From: Delphinapterus leucas
Lineage: Eukaryota; Chordata; Mammalia; Artiodactyla; Monodontidae
Direction: 5' to 3'
NCBI RefSeq assembly: GCF_002288925.2
Contig: NW_022098008.1
Location: 7,546,036-7,610,035, forward strand
DNA length: 64,000 nt
The number at the start of each line of letters is the position of its first letter. The stretch's first letter is position 1. A model generated the notes under the pieces. The model was not told the DNA's origin, ran no database searches, and saw nothing but the letters and a program-made list of their open reading frames with translations. Below are positions 48,093 to 60,460 of this stretch, piece after piece. A program made the position numbers and the translations under genes.

Positions 48093-50149
48093 ATTAATGT
48101 TTGCTTGTGACACTTAGGTAGTTACAAATTGCTTATAAATATTAAGGGAGATAATAGTAACAGCAACAGTAAATGTATTACTTAATTTTGGGTGCCTGTA
48201 AAGATTTCCCTAGGGTCCTTAAGTCTTATGTACTTTAGTTCAAGGCAATACCTGAGGTCTGTCCCTCCCTCATTATTATTATTATATTTGTATTAAAGCC
48301 TTACTATGGTCTATAGAGCATATATCATTTATCCCTGCCTTCGTTTGTAACCGGACAACTCTGCATGCTTGGGTGAATTCTTCCTTAGTGTGATTGCCTA
48401 GAAAGCAGCGTATGAAGCAAGGATTAGAAGCTGATGCATCGTTAGGGGTACAACCCCAGGGCTGTGTGAGTGAGGGAAGAGATACAGCGGGAAGAGGGGA
48501 GTAGTGCCGCGTGAAGGGTCACCATGGGCCACTCCTGTATGCTGAGCCACAAAGAGATATCTGCTTGGCTACGTGAAGAACCCATTGAGTTCCTGAATAG
48601 CCCATTGGAAGGAAAAAAGAGAAAGGAATTTATTAGGTGGTTCCTTCCCATATCCTGCCTCTTGTTGGTTGAGATTAGCCTCACGGGAGTTAATACCCCT
48701 GCACTTCCACATTGTATCTCCCAGATCCTTTAGCATCTGCTTGAGAAGCTATATCCCAGGCCAGTGGGGTGGTGTCTCATCCATGTCCAGAAGTGGCACA
48801 AGGGCCTGGCCATCAGCTGGTCAGCACCAGTGGGAAGAACCTCATGGTCCTGCCCAGGCATTTATCAGCCCAGGTGACAGCTGAGATGGAGCAAAAGGCT
48901 GAGGGTCCAGGAGAAAGGAAGGCCAAGGAAATCTGAGAAGGGGCTTAAGACATGTCCAGTTCATGGACCTTCTCTGAGTGTTCTGTACACACGATGCTTC
49001 ACCAGCTCTCAGAGGCCTTCATGTTCTATAGGACACTTTAATTTTTCTTTCATCTGAAATTAAAATGGATCCTCAGTTCACCACCCACCCTTTTTCCACG
49101 ACTTCTTTCCTGATATTTCCATTCTGATATTCTTCTTTAACTAGAAATCAGGGTTTTCTGTTTTGATAGATGCTATATCCCTAAATTCTCCATGTACCTT
49201 TATTTTTGAAGGAAAGATTAGTCTAGAATGAAACTCTTGAGTCACATTCAATTTTCCTCCAATTTTTACATATATTGCTTTACTTGAAATCTGGTCTTGA
49301 GTGTTCCATTATTTTGTTTTATTTTGTTTTCCTTTCTTTCTCAAAGCTTCTCCATCATTTGTTTGGCTGAATCTAGCCAGTAATTAGCCTTGTTTTTGCT
49401 TGTAAAAGACACTCCTGGTATTTATTCTATTGCTTGAGATTTTCATTTTGCGGCATGTCTGCCTGTTTTCTTTATTCCTGGTTGAATATAATACTCTTGA
49501 TTCATATTTTCTTTTTTCTTCCAGAATATTTTTGACCACATTTCACAGATTCATGCAGTCAGAGAGTGTTCTGGAGCCACCTAACATTTTTTTCCATTTG
49601 TAGGTATTTTGTTCTCCTGAGTACCTGAATAATTCTTTCTTTACTTTTGCAATTTAAAGACTTAACCTGACTACATTCAGTGTTCTTTTATTCTGAGTCA
49701 ATATTGCTCAAATATGGTGTGTTTTGAAATGTACAGACTCAATTCTTCCTTTATTTCAGAGAAATCATTCCTAGGACTTTTCCCTATCCCTGCCTAGACC
49801 ACCAGGTTCTATTACATGTGATTTCTGACTTTTTTTTAGCCTGATATATTTTAGTCATTCTGTATCAGCTTGCTGCATCCTAAAACATTTTCTTTCAAAT
49901 CAAGTCACATCTGTTTTGCTAACTAGTTAGCAAATCATACCAGCAACTACAGAGATGAACTGTAAACATGTCTGCTCCGCTCATGTTGGATAACAGATTT
50001 TATATCTGCATCACAAACAATTAGAAATCAATCACAATAATGTCAGGGCCCAAGCACAGAGAGAGGCAAGGTACGTTTATTATAGAGAAGTGATTCTAAA
50101 TTAAAAAATAAAAGAAACAAACAAAACAAAACTATTATTTCCTCTAGAA
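48093..50149. other. Intronic stretch, nothing firmly recognised
   Basis: T-rich between 49.1 and 49.95 kb; that part may be a very old LINE remnant but I could not name it. Confidence 0.4.
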
Positions 50150-50335
50150 CAGCAGTACTTAAATATGGACCAGAAATGCCCAGCATTGAGTTGATCTGGG
50201 ATCCTGTTAGAAACACCCTACTCTCTGTGCTGAATCAGAATCTCATGGGTTGCGCTCAGGAACCCACATTTCTCATGCCCTCGAGGTGAGTCTTAGCTAT
50301 GCCCCCGTTGAACAGACACTGGTCTAAAATAGCGC
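50150..50335 (+). mobile_element. MER20-like hAT element
   Basis: GATCCTGTTAGAAACACCCTACTC, then GCTGAATCAGAATCTCATGG and CACTGGTCTAAAATAGC follow the MER20 order. MER20 is a hAT-Charlie MITE; diverged. Confidence 0.6.
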
Positions 50336-50339
50336 TCCA

Positions 50340-52596
50340 GAAATAAGAAGGGTTTGAGTTAAGGGAACAAACAATTACGGAAAAATAAAATAAATGGTTA
50401 GCAGAGGTGGCAGAGGGTTCAAAACTATAGAACGTGGTACCTGAACAAAAACAAGAAAGCATATGGGAGAAGGGGCAGATTGGTAGACACACTGGAATTG
50501 AGATCAAGTGAAAATAAAGTAACATATTTCACCCTAGAGAGGACAGTAGAAACTCTGAAACTGAATGGTATTTCCAGGGAGATACCATAGAATTAGAACA
50601 ACCATAGCTAAGGGCAGAGCAACAGCCATAGGTGAGGGGCAGAGAAAACACGTGGAGCTGGCAAAGGACTATCACAGAGGGAGAGGTGCCAGAAGAGACA
50701 GGGCTCCGCAAATCAAGATTCCCAGAATACGCGGATGGTCAACATGATGCTAATTTTATCTTTGTAGAGAGGCACTGAGCAGCTGTTTGGATATAAGACA
50801 CAGCCACGTATAGATCTCCAGTCATAAATATCCTAAAGGAGTTACCATTGCCATTTTGTCTCCTGCTCTGAGAAGACCTTCAAAGGAATAACTTACAAAA
50901 TATCAGCACAGTCATGGCCCAGATAATGTGCCTAACCGCGGCCGGATTTCCAACAGGAGAGAGAGGGGAGTAGCACGAAAACAGACCCAGAAGGGGTCCG
51001 GGAAAGGCTGTTTGACTCAGGGGGGTGGCCCCTGAGTCAAACAGCCTTCCCTGGTGGCCAGCAGGGAAATGCCATTCAAGCTGCAAGAAGCAAAGTGAAC
51101 TGCACAATGAACAGAGTTTTTTTCACTTCAATTTTTAGATAATACTGACAAATAAAATTAACCAGCTTTCAAATGGCCATGGATAGGAGTTCTCCAATTT
51201 GTGCTTATTCAAGTAAACTCCAGGTGAGAGACAATAAGTTATCACAAAACCTGATTCCCAAACCCAAGATATCAAACTGATTTTATTAGCAAGTTAGGAA
51301 GTATTCCATCTTCACATTCACTGGTTGTGAATGTTACCCTCATGCTCTGTCGGCTGAGCACTTATTAATTCCTGAATGAGGTACAGCATGTGGACGCAGT
51401 TTATCATCAAATGCATCCAAGGTTTGACTTGATGTAAACTACTTGGGCAAGATATAAATAAAAGGCCACATAAACATCAGCCTTCTGAATTTTAAAGGTC
51501 AAGTTCTGTAATCTTTGTCATCCCTACTTGTTAGGAGCTGTTCAGCTCTTAGCTGGTTTAGTTAAAACAGACTGGCGTTTTTGGATATTCTTTCTAATAT
51601 TCCATTTTTACATTTCAGTGCCTTGGAAATAAAGAAGAAAGCTATTTGCTGGACCATTAAAAATGACATCCTTTAAAGCTAAATTTTATTCTGAACTAAA
51701 ACTTGTAAAAGAAGAGATCACCTTCAAAATGTATTCATCAGTGCTATAAGAGATAAATGAAAAGATCCAGAACTTGGTTGAGACATGAAATTTGTACTTT
51801 AAGAGGTCCTAAAGTTAGAATCATCAAACTAGTCTAAACAAATAACATCTATGTATCCAGATGCTAGGAGAACTCTGCATGTCTGCCCTGAGTCCCTTCA
51901 TGTGGTTGGGAGCAGGGCTCTCTTTGGGACCCCATGTATCCATGGTTATTTCCCTGCTGGAAGGGGTCTTCACCCACTGCAAAACCCCTTCCCCTTGAGT
52001 TTAACAAACAACCTGATTAGTCAGTCATGGAAACTGCAGAAGAGTTCTATGTATGGCATCGTTCTCCATAATCCCATCCTGTGATTGCTGTTAGTACATC
52101 TTGCTATGCCATGACTGAATTTACAAACAGGCAGCAGATTAAAACAAAAGCAACAAATCAGGTCTGCAGAACAAAAAAGTGAACCTCTGTAGGACATATT
52201 TGCTGAGTGGCTTGCAGTCTATCATTATCAGAATGAGAACTGCAAACCTGGAGCCAGGATCAGACAGCCTGGGGTAACCATAGCTACTTCAGGCTGAGCT
52301 AATCCCCTAGCTTTAGCGTGGGAGGGGATGGGAACCAGAGGGGGAGGGGAAGAGCAGCAGCCCAATCATGAGATCATTCAAAACAGACTTGAGCAAGCAA
52401 GTTTCTAGAAGGCTGTACTGTTTAAAAAGTCACAGATGCTGACTATAATTTAATCTCAGATTGGTAATTTATCTAAGTTGTTCTGTTGGAATTTGATTTA
52501 GATTCTGTTCAAACATGTTGTTTGTAATAAAAATCCTCAAATATTTTATCCCAGTGGCCATGTTTTAAGTTGACAGAACAAGTTGCTCATTGCTAT
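50340..52596. other. Intronic stretch containing a palindrome
   Basis: Apart from the inverted repeat at 51001-51050 I recognise nothing here. Confidence 0.4.
51001..51050. repeat. Inverted repeat with two AP-1 core motifs
   Basis: Left arm 51004-51023 (AAGGCTGTTTGACTCAGGGG) and right arm 51029-51048 are perfect reverse complements, 20 bp each, around a 5-base loop. Beyond a one-base bulge at 51003, GG and CC extend the stem by two. Each arm carries a TGACTCA/TGAGTCA core (51013-51019 and 51033-51039), the consensus AP-1 site. Confidence 0.93.
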
Positions 52597-52805
52597 GGAC
52601 TGAATGTGAGAGGTCCAAAATTCACACTGAAGCCCTAATCTTCAAAGCAATGATATTTGGAGGTGGGGCCTTTAGGAGGTAATTAGGTCATGAGGGTGGA
52701 GCCCCATGATGGGATTAGTGCCCTTATAAGAAGAGACAGGAGAGAGATGATCTCTCTCTCCACCAAGTGAGGACACAGCAAGAAGATGGCCATCTACAAA
52801 CCAAT
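52597..52805 (+). mobile_element. MaLR LTR, 3'-truncated (MST-like)
   Basis: CTATGGACTGAATGTGAG, ATATTTGGAGGTGGGGCC, GTAATTAGGTCATGAGGGTGG and GGACACAGCAAGAAGATGGCC are a close match to the MST LTR; the sequence departs after CCATCTACAAACCA. Confidence 0.8.
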
Positions 52806-54339
52806 AAGTACAATGCAAACAAACATGACCTTCCCATGGTCTTGGTTGTGGACTAGGTCAGGTTTCTCAAGTTGAGGTCATAGGCTGCTCTGTGCTGACC
52901 TACCCAGGCCTGCTCAGGACCAGCCCATCTCCCTTCACCATCCCTCCTCCAAGTACTGATGAGGAACTCAACAGCCTCCTAGATTTCCAAGAGGACTCTA
53001 TTCTCTGTGGCATCAACCAGAACATCTATGGGAGAAAATAAAATAGGAAAATTTTGGAAAGGTCCATTTCATTCATTCCTCAAGCTACCACACCCTATGG
53101 GGGAATTAAGATGAAAATAGCAGAAAAAGGGTCATGGTTCCTTCTTAGACTCTGGTGAGCAAGATAGACACTGTGATGGTAATTCCTTATCTGCTCTTAA
53201 AACAGACTTGAGGTCCCATCCCCTCAGGCTAACACATCAATCTTCTACAGGCCTTCACTGAATAGCTTCCGGAAGCCTTGCTCATGGTAGCTGTTTCCCC
53301 CTAACCTCCTCCATGCTCCCTCCCTGTCCCCCACTCCTCCCTCAGACTGACCTTTAGAGGCACCAGTGGCCTCCTTTGGTGATGCAATGGTCACATCTCT
53401 GTCCTTAGCTGAGTTGACCACACAGCAGCACCGGCCACAGCTGACCACTGCTGCATCTGGCTCTTTGGCTGTGTCCCTCCTTGTGCAAACCCAGCTCTTC
53501 CTCCTTGGTCAGCTCTCAGCTTAACCTCATCGGCCAAGCACAGGAGCCTTCCTGGCTCTCCTACCACATCACTTTAGCCACACCCACTGCATAAGCTTGG
53601 CATCACTTCTCACGATTTCCTTAGTGGTTGGTTCGTTATGTGCTGTCCCCGCAGGAATATAGAGAAAGATGCTGCTGGTCGGCTCACCATCTCACTTCAT
53701 CAGCACTCAGATGAACCGCAAGATAGTAAAAGCTCAGTAAATCTTAGCAACTTTGTAAATAAAATTAACCAACTGATGGATATAAGATATTATTAACAAC
53801 AACAGTGGAGACTGTGTTCTATGAAAAAGTGCCAACTATACAAAACACTGGACAGAGGATGTAGGGATGGGGTGGACTTCACAAAGCGAGATTTTCTATA
53901 CAGGAGGACCTGAAGCAAGAAAGAGCTGGGCAAGTTTGTAAAACTAAGACCCAGCCATGAGGCCAGCCTAGGGCACCCAGCACTCTTCACGTAATGAACA
54001 GAGATGGAACCTGCCTTCAACAGGTGAGTTACTGTGGAAACCGAAGAGGTCTAGTTGTCACTGATAATTTGATAAGCATTGTTGCCTGTGTTTTCTGTAA
54101 AATATTTTCTTATTTATGCCCCCAAACATATTCTTCAGAATGCTTCTACCTACAATCCTACAACAGGAATATATTGCTGTGAGCACTGTTTGTAAACCAA
54201 TTGGAAATCATATGACAATCTCAGGATAACATTTCACCAGACAATGTCCTCTAACAAATTTCACTGTCTTAAATTATCTGAATTAAAATGGTCTTTCCAA
54301 GAAAAGATGTATTTTATGAGTAGTTGAGAAATACTAGTT
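52806..54339. other. Intronic stretch, nothing recognised
   Basis: No exon or named repeat. Confidence 0.4.
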
Positions 54340-54349
54340 AAGAAATCAG

Positions 54350-54412
54350 TATTTACAATAGCCAAGACCTGGAAACGTCCTGTCCATCAACAGATGAATG
54401 GATAAAGATATG

Positions 54413-54465
<53 letters not shown>

Positions 54466-54932
54466 GAATATTACCCAACCATAAAAAAGAGTGCAATAAT
54501 GCCATTTGCAGCAACATGGATGGACCTAGAGATTATGATACTAAGCAGAGTAAGTCAGAAAGAGAAAGACAAATACCATATATTACTTATATGTGGAATC
54601 TAAAACACGACACAAATGAACTTATCTATGAAACAGAAACCAGCTCACAGACAGAGAGAACAGACTTGTGGTTGCCAAGGGGGAGGGTGGGCTGAAGGAG
54701 GGAAGGATTAGGAGTTTGGGATTAGCAGATGCAAAATAGTATACATATTATGGATAAACAACAAGGTCTTACTGTATAGCACCAGGAACTACATTCAATA
54801 CCCTGTGATAAACCATAATGTAATAGAACACAAAGAAGGATACACACACACATATATAACTGAATCCCTTTGCTGCATAGCAGAAATTAACACAACATTG
54901 TAAATCAACTATACTTCAATGAAATTGAAAGA
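54350..54932 (+). mobile_element. L1 ORF2 end and tail
   Basis: Forward L1 from ATTTACAATAGCCAAGACCT to ACTTCAATGAAATTGAAAG. A perfect 10-bp duplication AAGAAATCAG lies at 54340-54349 and 54933-54942. It is interrupted internally by an expanded (TA)n run. Confidence 0.88.
54415..54460 (+). repeat. (TA)23 microsatellite inside L1
   Basis: Uninterrupted TA run, placed where L1 normally has a short GTATATATACAATGG. Confidence 0.95.
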
Positions 54933-55156
54933 AAGAAATCAGGCATTGGTTTTCCAATAAAAATTATAACTAACACAGTGAAAAAAAATGATGAGATTAT
55001 TTTCGGAGGATGACGAAGATAAGGAAGCATCCTGGACTTTGCGGCTTGGAGGAAAGAAGACAGGCCCAAAGCTTGACACTGAGATCTCATGTTTAGAATT
55101 TAAAACACAAAATCAGGAGATGATAGAAATTTCCTCAGAGGAGGGCGAGCTCCTAC

Positions 55157-55361
55157 CTGTGGCCAAATAAATGATGTGGATGAGTGCGTCCCTGCCCTGC
55201 ACCAGGTCGACGGCCACGTGGGAAAAGCGGCTGTTGTCCTCCATGAAGGAGGGCACTGCAGTCACTGGTTGTACCACCTCATGCATCAGGATGAACTTCT
55301 GAGCATCCTGCAGGTTCCTTTCCGTCAGGTTCACGTACAGGCCCTGGTCCATGGTGCCGCA
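55157..55361 (-). CDS. SEMA5A: SEMA5A internal exon: sema-domain segment
   Basis: Minus-strand exon of 205 nt (68 codons plus one base). It opens CGTMDQGLYVNLTE after a CTTCTGCAG acceptor and closes IIYLAT plus a G before donor GTAGGA at 55156. The final G pairs with AT of the next exon to make Asp, giving IYLATDYGTIKKV across the junction, the classic late sema blade (hydrophobic strand, then T-D-x-G-x-xxKV). NLT is an N-glycosylation sequon. The stretch EDNSRFSHVAVD is a strand-loop typical of the family. Its length is not a multiple of three, so skipping would break the frame. L1 3' ends sit on both sides within 400 bp. Confidence 0.95.
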
Positions 55362-55555
55362 CTGCAGAAGAAGACATGCGGTTACTGGAACCAGCCACCC
55401 CAGCTGGAGGGCGACTGGGAATCTGAAAACCTGAGTGGGCCAATGTGCTCCCTTCTCCATTTCCGCCAAAGTCCCCATCCTTGGTGTTCCTCCCGTTTTA
55501 GGTGTGAACTTGTTATATTTGGGGAGTCTCTCCATTCTCATCATAAATGAACGAT

Positions 55556-55886
55556 GAGAACAAATGAACTTATCTACAAAACAGACTCACAGACTTAGAG
55601 AACCAACTTATGGCTACCTGGGGGGGGATGGGAGGGGGGAGGGATAGTCAGGGAGTTTGTGACTGACATGTATACACTGTTATATTTTAAATGGATAACT
55701 AACAAGGACCTACTGGATAGCACAGGGAACTCTGCTCAACGTTGTATAACAACCTAAATGGGAAAAGAATTTGAAAAAGAATAGATACGTGTGTATGTTT
55801 AACTGAATCACTTTGCTGTACACCTGAAACTATCACAACATTGTTAGCCAACTACACTCCAATATAAAATAAAAAGTTAAAGAAAA
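55556..55886 (+). mobile_element. L1 3' tail insertion
   Basis: Forward L1 tail from GAGAACAAATGAACTTATCT to the A-rich end. The 13-bp duplication ATAAATGAACGAT (55543-55555) recurs at 55887-55899 with one change. Confidence 0.9.
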
Positions 55887-55899
55887 ATAAATGAATGAT

Positions 55900-56296
55900 C
55901 AGAAGCTTGAAGAAAATGGAGTAGAAGTCGTTGCTAACTTCAATTCTAACAGCATATACAGAAAATCTCCGCATCACATGTGGAGTCCCTTGGGAGCTGT
56001 CTGGCTAAGTGCACACTACTCAATCTGTCACACAAATCAGGTTCCCAGGTGGAAAACACAGCAATCACATGCATCACGTAGATTTGCTAGTTTTCCTTGG
56101 AATGGCGGGTTTATAAGCAAGACATGGATTCCACCGAGATAGAATTAGGTCATTTTAATCTGTAAACTATGTGATATTGTTCTACTGTCTTTAACATGGG
56201 CTACAAAACACTGTGCTGGCCTTATTGCTTTGTGCCCATATTCTGAGCTAGAAGAAGCAAGAAATTCACATAGAGTTGAGCATCCGAGAAAAAACA
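55900..56296. other. Intronic stretch with nothing recognised
   Basis: About 400 bp between an L1 tail and an LTR. Nothing identifiable. Confidence 0.35.
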
Positions 56297-56862
56297 TGGG
56301 GCAGGGGAGCAAAACTTCCCACCCCAAAATGTCTTTCTGGCGTGTGGATTATTTCGAGCTGAAAACAACGAAGGCCCAATAGACTCAGGAAGAAACTTTG
56401 ACCTTCCCCCTAAAGGCCTAAAAAATTTAGATGGAGGGCCTGTTCCTGGAATAGAGCTATCTCCAGAGATATCAGCAAAGAATATGGGCTAAGTGTGGTG
56501 GGAGAAACTCAGCAGGGCGTAGAGATCAGAGCCCACTCGGGGTCCCATTGTCTCTGTAGGCCCAGCAAACACTTATCTACGAAGGATTTGCTTTTCTATC
56601 TCCAGGTCAATTGCTTTCCTCCCCTTTGAAGTCTCAAACCACTACCCTCAACATGCTCTTTCATCTTTAGCTAAAGATGGTATTTAAGATGAGGGTTTCG
56701 GCCACTTGGGTGAGTTACTCAGTTTTCCTGGGTCCCTCCCATGTATACATGTTATTAAACTTTTGTTGAATTTTCTCCTGTTAATCTGTGTCATGTCAAT
56801 TTAATTCTTAGACTGGTCAGAAGAATCTAGAAGGGCAGAGGAAACTTGCTTTCTCCCCAACA
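56297..56862 (+). mobile_element. ERV1-type LTR (gammaretrovirus-like)
   Basis: Blocks CTTCCCACCCCAAAATGTC, GTGGATTATTTCGAGCTGAA, then TGAGTTACTCAGTTTTCCTG, CTGTTAATCTGTGTCATGTC and GGTCAGAAGAATCTAGAAGG, ending CCCCAACA. I know this LTR wording from mammalian ERV1 elements. No internal viral region and no target duplication were found. Antisense to SEMA5A. Confidence 0.7.
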
Positions 56863-58439
56863 GTGATGAATTTTCAAGAAGAGAGGGGAGTAAGATAAAG
56901 GAAGTGAGGAAGGAAGGGAGATGGGCAGAGAGGAGTGTAAAGGAAGAAATCAGAAGGAAATAGGAAGGAAGGAAGAAGATTCTCAGGTAGAAGAAATACC
57001 ACAAAGAGGAATCTGTGATACACAGGGAAAAAAAAAATTAGGCCTGGAAATTGCTGAGAATTAAACTCAGAGCTGTGCTGCGAAAAGGCTGGCAGGTGTT
57101 ACGTAGGATGGTCCTGGGCAAGGATGAGGTTAAAAGAGGAGTAGGAAAGCAAGCAAAGCTTTCCTGGGGCAGAACATAGAATCAGAAAATTATCACCAAG
57201 CTTTCTCATTTCTTTCATAAACTTTAAATTGTGGTTCCAAGAAAGGCTGATCCTTGGCAGAACTCCATAGAAGTAGGTTTGATGGAAATGAATTTCCCTG
57301 TTCATACCATCTGAAACTACCTTTATAACATGTCATTTCTAATACTTGGTTTTATAATAGGTTAGAGGTGCAAAAGTATAAGATGGACATGGCTTTTTAA
57401 GAATAGACGGTATTTTTGTAGCACTTGATAAAATATCCTACATGCCATAAAATGATAGGCTGATTTAGAATTAAAGTATCTTGGAGCAAAATGGATTCCA
57501 AGACTGGTCCAATGCTTAGTTGAATGTCACACCCTTGCAGGGGGCCCCAGGTACCAGGTGGTGGGATGGTCAGGTGAAGGTGAAGGGTACAGCTCTGTGG
57601 TCTCAGGTGAGGCCCTGCCTCTCAGCCTCTGCCTCTTTACCTATAAGGTGGCTAGAAAAACACTTCCTCTGCTCACTTCACAGGGCTGCTGTGAGGCCAA
57701 CTGAGACTATCAGTGGAGAGCATTTGTAAGTTAATTGAAAGTGTCTGTAAGTGCCAAGGGACAAGGCCGTGTGCCTGGCACAGAGAAGCCATTCAAACAA
57801 TGGTAAATGGTCAATGCGTCCGTCTAGTAGCAGGGCAGCAATTCTATGGGCCATTGAGCTGCAGGGGCCCGAGGGAATGAATGAATAAATAAAGGGAGGA
57901 AGGAACCAGTGGGTGAATACATAGCAGTTGCATTGGGGCAGGGGGGCGTGCCAGGAGATTTTCCATAATTAACGTATTTAACAGTAACACTTGGAGGACA
58001 GAGACAGTGCCTGTTGACAAATGTGTTACAAAATGCTCTGAAGTCTATCCAGGTGAGTTCTAGTTCTGAGTGACAGTGTTTGGTGGTTTTCTATTCCTGA
58101 AATCAGCAGCAATACTTAAGTCACGGGTAGCAACGAGCAATCTGACTGCTGGGTGAAGTTTTGCATGCAGGTTTTGTTTTCTATGCACAGTGTAAAAAAT
58201 TGGCATCAGAAAAATCAGGAGACATAATATAAACCTGAGGACCTCTGGCTGCTCTTGAAGAACCTGGGGACCTAAGTGACGCAGAGGCCTGTGTGGGCTG
58301 AGGCTTCAGAGCAGGAACCCCGACTGTTCCTTGTCGTTTTCACGATGCTTTATCTTACTTAAATCAGCAACCTGAATTGTCACTATGATATTGTGATTTA
58401 TAATAAGAAATATATATGTGGCCTTTGTCCCTGTTCTGT
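56863..58439. other. Intronic stretch with purine tract and MIR piece
   Basis: Purine-rich run at about 56871-57000 and a MIR-like piece at 57600-57800. The rest is unrecognised. Confidence 0.4.
57600..57800 (+). repeat. MIR-like SINE
   Basis: CTCTTTACCTATAAGGTGGC, ACTTCACAGGGCTGCTGTGAGG and GTAAGTGCC follow the forward MIR core. Confidence 0.55.
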
Positions 58440-59170
58440 CACAGAGCTCCTAACTCCCTTGAAATTTCCTAAGTGATGAGAGCAATACAGGTGTCTTTTG
58501 TTATGTTAATAAGGTGACTTTTGGACCTCACCTAATGATGGGGGCTAGTCCTCAGCGGACCCAACCATGTGATTAGAGGGTTGGAACCTTCAGTCCCACC
58601 ACCCTGACCTCCAGGAAGGAGAAAGGTGCTGGAGGTTGAATCCATCACCAATGACCAAATGATTTAATCAATCACGCCTATAGGGAAGCCTCCATAAAAA
58701 CCCCAAAGGATGGAGCTCTCAGAGCTTCCGGGTTGGTGAACAAGAGGAGGTTCAGGGAGCGTACCCACCTCAGAAAGAGCTCCATGCCCTTTCCCCATAC
58801 CTTGCCCTACTTGCCCTGTGAATCTCTTCCATCTGGCTCTTCCTGAGTTGTGTCCTTTATAATAAACCAGTGATGTAGTAAGTACAATGTTTTGAGTTCT
58901 GTGAGCCTCTCTAGCCAATTAATGAGCCTAACGGACCTTGGAATGTCCCACCTGTAGCCCACAGGTCAGAAGCATGGGTGACTACCCGGACTTCAGAATA
59001 GCATCTGAAGTGGGGCTCAAGGGGAGAGTCTTGCAGGACTGAGCCCTCCACCTGTCATATCTGATGCTATCTCTGGGTGAACAGTGTCGGAATTGAGTTG
59101 ACTTGTTGGACACCCAGTTGGTGTTGGAGAATTGCTTGGTGGCGTGGGAAAAAAACCCACAAGTTGGAAC
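58440..59170 (+). mobile_element. ERVL-type LTR
   Basis: Blocks GAGCTCCTAACTCCCTTGAA, CAGGTGTCTTTTGTTATGTT, CACCAATGACCAAATGATTT, GCCTCCATAAAAACCCCAAA, ATAATAAACCAGTGATG and GATGCTATCTCTGGGTGAAC. I know this LTR from other mammals but not the exact subfamily. It contains a polyadenylation-like AATAAA near 58861. No internal region is seen. Confidence 0.6.
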
Positions 59171-60460
59171 CGACTGACAAAATCTTTAGCCAAGAACTGG
59201 TTTTAAACTATACTCTGTACTCCACAGTGTCCTCGTTTCTTTTGCCAGTCTATAATGAATATCTCACCCAAGGATTCTTTTTCAAACATTTTGAAAGCTA
59301 TTTAAATTTATAGCGTATATTTATTGGATCATAAGGAACCCACTTAGCTCTCTAATGGGCTGCAAATGTTCTCACTGCGCCTTATACATCGGGCTCCCGC
59401 AGTGTCTGTGCGACACCCCGGGTACTCTGTGCAAGAGGAAAACAATAAAAATAGTAAGAACACAGCCATCATCCTCCTGTGGCTTACCACCCATAACGGT
59501 TGTCTTGCTAACACCTCTGAAAGTAATAAGATCAATACTTGTACTAATTCTTAATACAATAATACTTGCACTCTTGTTTATTTTTTTCAGGGATGACAGA
59601 ACCATCCTCATCCTAGCTTGCCAACCCTTGGTGGGCAAGTCCACGATCACCTAGCCTCATGCTAAGAGGGCCTGATTTTGATGGTACCCTTCCTCCCGTC
59701 TTGCTGCAAACATGTATCCTGTACCAAAGGGTGCTGATGGCTTGACCAAGTTCCTCCATCTGGTCCTCCAGCAGAGCCCTCCTCACCTGCCTGACCACTT
59801 TTGAGGGTCTGTTTTCCATTTTGGCTCCATCACTTTTGATTGGTGGTAATCAAAACCACCAGAGTCTGTCCTACTGCAGGTGTGCCACTGGATCTGAATA
59901 ATGTTTTCGGGAAGTGACTGATGCTTTTCCTAGTGAGGGCTCAGAGCCTGGGTTACTTTGGGGACTGAGGCCTCTAACAGGGCAGCCTTTCACAGCACCA
60001 CCTACCATGGTTTCTAGATTGCAACTGATAAAAATAGTACTTTGTTTTGTTTTGTTATTGTTTTCAGTGGAGATTTCTGTACCAAATCTTGAAAAATTAT
60101 GCATTGTTTCTCCTAACCCATTCTTCCTCCTGAACCTGAATCATGTTTCTGCTTTCCTAATTAATTAGCTACTTCTAGTACATAAGTACTGCATAAAATT
60201 CCAAATGTCAGTAGGCAAACAATAATAAAAAATCTAACCACTTCTAACTGTTGGTTATTGCAAACATAAGGTCCATTATACACAACTAGTGGAGGGATCC
60301 TTAATTCAAAACATATTCCCACCCTATGCCTGCCTAGATGGTCTCATGGAAGTCAGTAAGGTTGCCTTAAGTTAGCACGGTTATCAAGTATGGTAAACCG
60401 AAAGAAAACATTTGGTACCTACTTGCACCAGGAATTATACAAAGGATCACCATAATCTAT
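59171..60460. other. Intronic stretch with nothing firmly recognised
   Basis: Several mid-size open frames on both strands near 59350-59820 lack domains and splice context. Confidence 0.35.

Larger units (their letters stand above)
24870..55156 (-). other. SEMA5A: SEMA5A intron, 30,287 bp, phase 1
   Basis: The longest intron in the window. It carries most of the L1 copies and all nested insertions described below, plus MaLR LTRs, MER20-like and MER5-like elements, microsatellites and a palindrome. Long open frames here fall in L1 ORF2 remnants or SINE translations, or lack any recognisable domain. Confidence 0.85.
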
